This document shows positions 5,706 through 6,997 of a stretch of DNA of 6,997 bases, piece by piece. Origin of the DNA: Dehalococcoidia bacterium (GTDB lineage Bacteria; Chloroflexota; Dehalococcoidia; JAENJB01). The notes below the pieces were generated by a model. That model worked only from the letters and a program-made list of their open reading frames with translations, ran no database searches and was not told where the DNA came from. Position 1 is the first letter of the stretch, and each line of letters starts with the position of its first letter. The stretch is from the NCBI GenBank assembly GCA_016844565.1, contig JAENJB010000127.1:1-6997 (forward strand), written 5' to 3'. Position numbers and translations under genes: made by a program.

Positions 5706-6380
5706 CTATTGATCGCCAGGAACAAAAGATACTATGGAAGCTTCTCTCGGACCATCCACGGCGGGAGGGCCGGCAGCGACCGCGACCTGTACCTGCGCCT
5801 CCGACGCCTGCACTGGCACTCTGCTCCGGCGACGCCTTCCTCCACCGGCCCGGCGCTCGCCACGAGCCCACAGTCCTTTGAAGAACTCCTGGTCCAGCAG
5901 ATGCCCATAGTCGGTCACCTCCAGGAGGTCCCGGGACACATTGCCCTCGAAATAGGCCACCTCGACATGCTTGCCCATATTCTTCACCGCCTGGAGGGCA
6001 TAGGCGAAATCAGCATCGCCGCTGACCAGCACCGCGATGTCATAGAGCCCGTTCCAGCCGAAATGCAGCAGGTCTGTGGCCAGCATGATGTCCAGGCCCT
6101 TCTCCACCGGTATCCCCGCCGCCCGCTTCATGCCTCCGAGCCGGACCTCCAGATACGGCGTCTTGCGGAGGGCATCGAAGAATTCCTGTTGCTCGCGGTA
6201 TCCCTCCGGCCGCAGCGCAGGGTCCTGGAGCACGTTGTAATAGTAAGTCCTGAACAGCCGCCGCGTCCCGACAAGCTTGCGGGCGAACTCCGAGAAGTTG
6301 AGGTCGGCCCGCCCGAACTTATCCTTCAATGCATGATATAGATTGCTCCCGTCGATGAAGATAGCCACTCTGTCTTCCAT
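5706..6380 (-). CDS. NYN domain (LabA/DUF88-like, PIN-fold) putative ribonuclease with basic C-terminal tail
   Basis: 224 residues. The NYN domain (about 1-165) starts with RVAIFIDGSNLYHAL, carrying Asp10 and the GSN motif. It continues with KGLDIMLATDLLHF (Asp97, Asp103) and VLVSGDADFAYALQAVKNMG (Asp122, Asp124), closing with GKHVEVAYF and a helix containing LLEVTDYGHLL. These acidic residues form the metal-binding centre of the PIN/NYN nuclease fold, so RNA cleavage is the likely activity; the target is unknown. Residues 172-187 form an Arg/Gly-rich stretch that could bind RNA, followed by a low-complexity Ala/Val/Gln tail with no recognised fold. The ATG is supported by AAAAGGAG 5 nt upstream. 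It begins 22 nt after pth and is probably co-transcribed with it; smpB and ssrA follow. That setting suggests, without proof, a role in RNA turnover or translation quality control. Confidence 0.87.
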   Translation of the reverse strand: MEDRVAIFIDGSNLYHALKDKFGRADLNFSEFARKLVGTRRLFRTYYYNVLQDPALRPEGYREQQEFFDALRKTPYLEVRLGGMKRAAGIPVEKGLDIMLATDLLHFGWNGLYDIAVLVSGDADFAYALQAVKNMGKHVEVAYFEGNVSRDLLEVTDYGHLLDQEFFKGLWARGERRAGGGRRRRSRVPVQASEAQVQVAVAAGPPAVDGPREASIVSFVPGDQ

Positions 6381-6402
6381 TCGTTCTCCTTTTCAGATAT
6401 CC

Positions 6403-6984
6403 CTAATTATACTCGTTCATGGCAACGGTGACTCCCTCGGTGAGAAGACAGCGTATGGCCTCCACCGCCCTGTCTATCGCCCCTTCGACGATTTCCAGGT
6501 CCGCCGGGGTGAAGTCCCCCAGGACGAAGTCCACCACCTCCTCACCACCAGCCGTCTTCCCGCCCTCCGCCCGCTCGGGGCGTCCGATGCCGATACGCAG
6601 GCGCACGAAGTCCTGGCTCCCGAGAGCGGCAATAATGGACGCCGCCCCCTTGTGTCCGCCGGCGCGGGCACCCTGCCGGAGGCGCAACTTCCCCAGAGAC
6701 AAGTCCATGTCATCGTGAACGACCACCAGCCCGGCAAGGGGAACATCATAGTGCCGCATCAGGAGCTTCACCGCTTCCCCACTCAGATTCATGTAGGTTG
6801 CCGGCTTGGCCAGCACGATCTCCCGGCCCTCTATCCGGCCCAGCCCGATTCGGGAGCGCCCTTTTCTCTGCTTCAGGGCAATGCCATACTCCCTGGCCAG
6901 GCGGTTGATGCAGTGGAAGCCGACATTGTGGCGGTTAGCGGCGTATTCACTTCCCGGGTTGCCCAACCCTACAATCAGCTCCAT
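6403..6984 (-). CDS. pth: Peptidyl-tRNA hydrolase
   Basis: A full-length 193-residue bacterial Pth, which cleaves the ester bond of peptidyl-tRNA that drops off ribosomes, recycling tRNA in the cytoplasm. It shows the N-terminal VGLGNPGSEY motif (Asn9), RHNVGF with the catalytic His19, KPATYMNLSGEAV (Asn66), VVVHDDMDL (Asp91 assisting the histidine) and the RAGGHKGAASI loop (108-117). In that loop the position of E. coli Asn114 is Lys112 instead, a substitution in a residue reported to contact substrate. Start at the ATG at 6984; only a weak AAAGGG lies upstream and 13 nt of leader are visible, so promoter and earlier operon members are outside the window. The stop is 22 nt before the NYN gene start, indicating an operon. 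Confidence 0.96.
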   Translation of the reverse strand: MELIVGLGNPGSEYAANRHNVGFHCINRLAREYGIALKQRKGRSRIGLGRIEGREIVLAKPATYMNLSGEAVKLLMRHYDVPLAGLVVVHDDMDLSLGKLRLRQGARAGGHKGAASIIAALGSQDFVRLRIGIGRPERAEGGKTAGGEEVVDFVLGDFTPADLEIVEGAIDRAVEAIRCLLTEGVTVAMNEYN

Positions 6985-6997
6985 GAGCCCTTTCTAC

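Noticed and set aside
5709..6341. Long 210-codon open frame on the plus strand opposite the NYN gene
   Set aside because: It is the antisense shadow of a clear NYN-domain gene in GC-rich sequence and shows no recognisable motif of its own.

Overview
The window reads as a bacterial chromosomal segment of moderately high GC. A member of the Chloroflexota, perhaps Dehalococcoidia, is my best guess. The basis is the gene content, the abundance of CCCTCTCC-type intergenic hairpins, and a tmRNA tag (GEKEFAFAA) that resembles the short Dehalococcoides tag as I remember it. No taxonomic marker was searched, so this is inference.

Left part (1-1440, plus strand): the C-terminal end of a radical SAM/SPASM protein; a 386-nt gap holding a MITE-like inverted-repeat element with internal hairpins; then cutA (CutA1-type metal tolerance protein). 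cutA converges on a minus-strand gene, and a 16-bp perfect hairpin lies between the two.

Middle part (1444-4574, minus strand): a lipoprotein substrate-binding protein of an ABC importer without permease or ATPase in view. It has a good promoter candidate and a leader of about 175 nt. Upstream lies an Old Yellow Enzyme/2,4-dienoyl-CoA reductase-like flavoprotein. That protein keeps its TIM barrel, FeS cysteines and FAD-binding halves but appears to lack the inserted NAD(P)H-binding subdomain.

Right part (4631-6984, minus strand): a translation-maintenance cluster read in the order pth (peptidyl-tRNA hydrolase), a NYN-domain putative RNase with a basic tail, smpB, and ssrA (tmRNA), ending in a probable terminator. 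pth and the NYN gene are 22 nt apart and probably one operon. smpB seems to have its own extended -10 promoter and may be leaderless. SmpB and tmRNA work together in ribosome rescue, and Pth recycles peptidyl-tRNA released by stalled or aborted ribosomes. The NYN protein between them is therefore the most interesting candidate for an unrecognised partner. Two long perfect hairpins separate smpB from ssrA.
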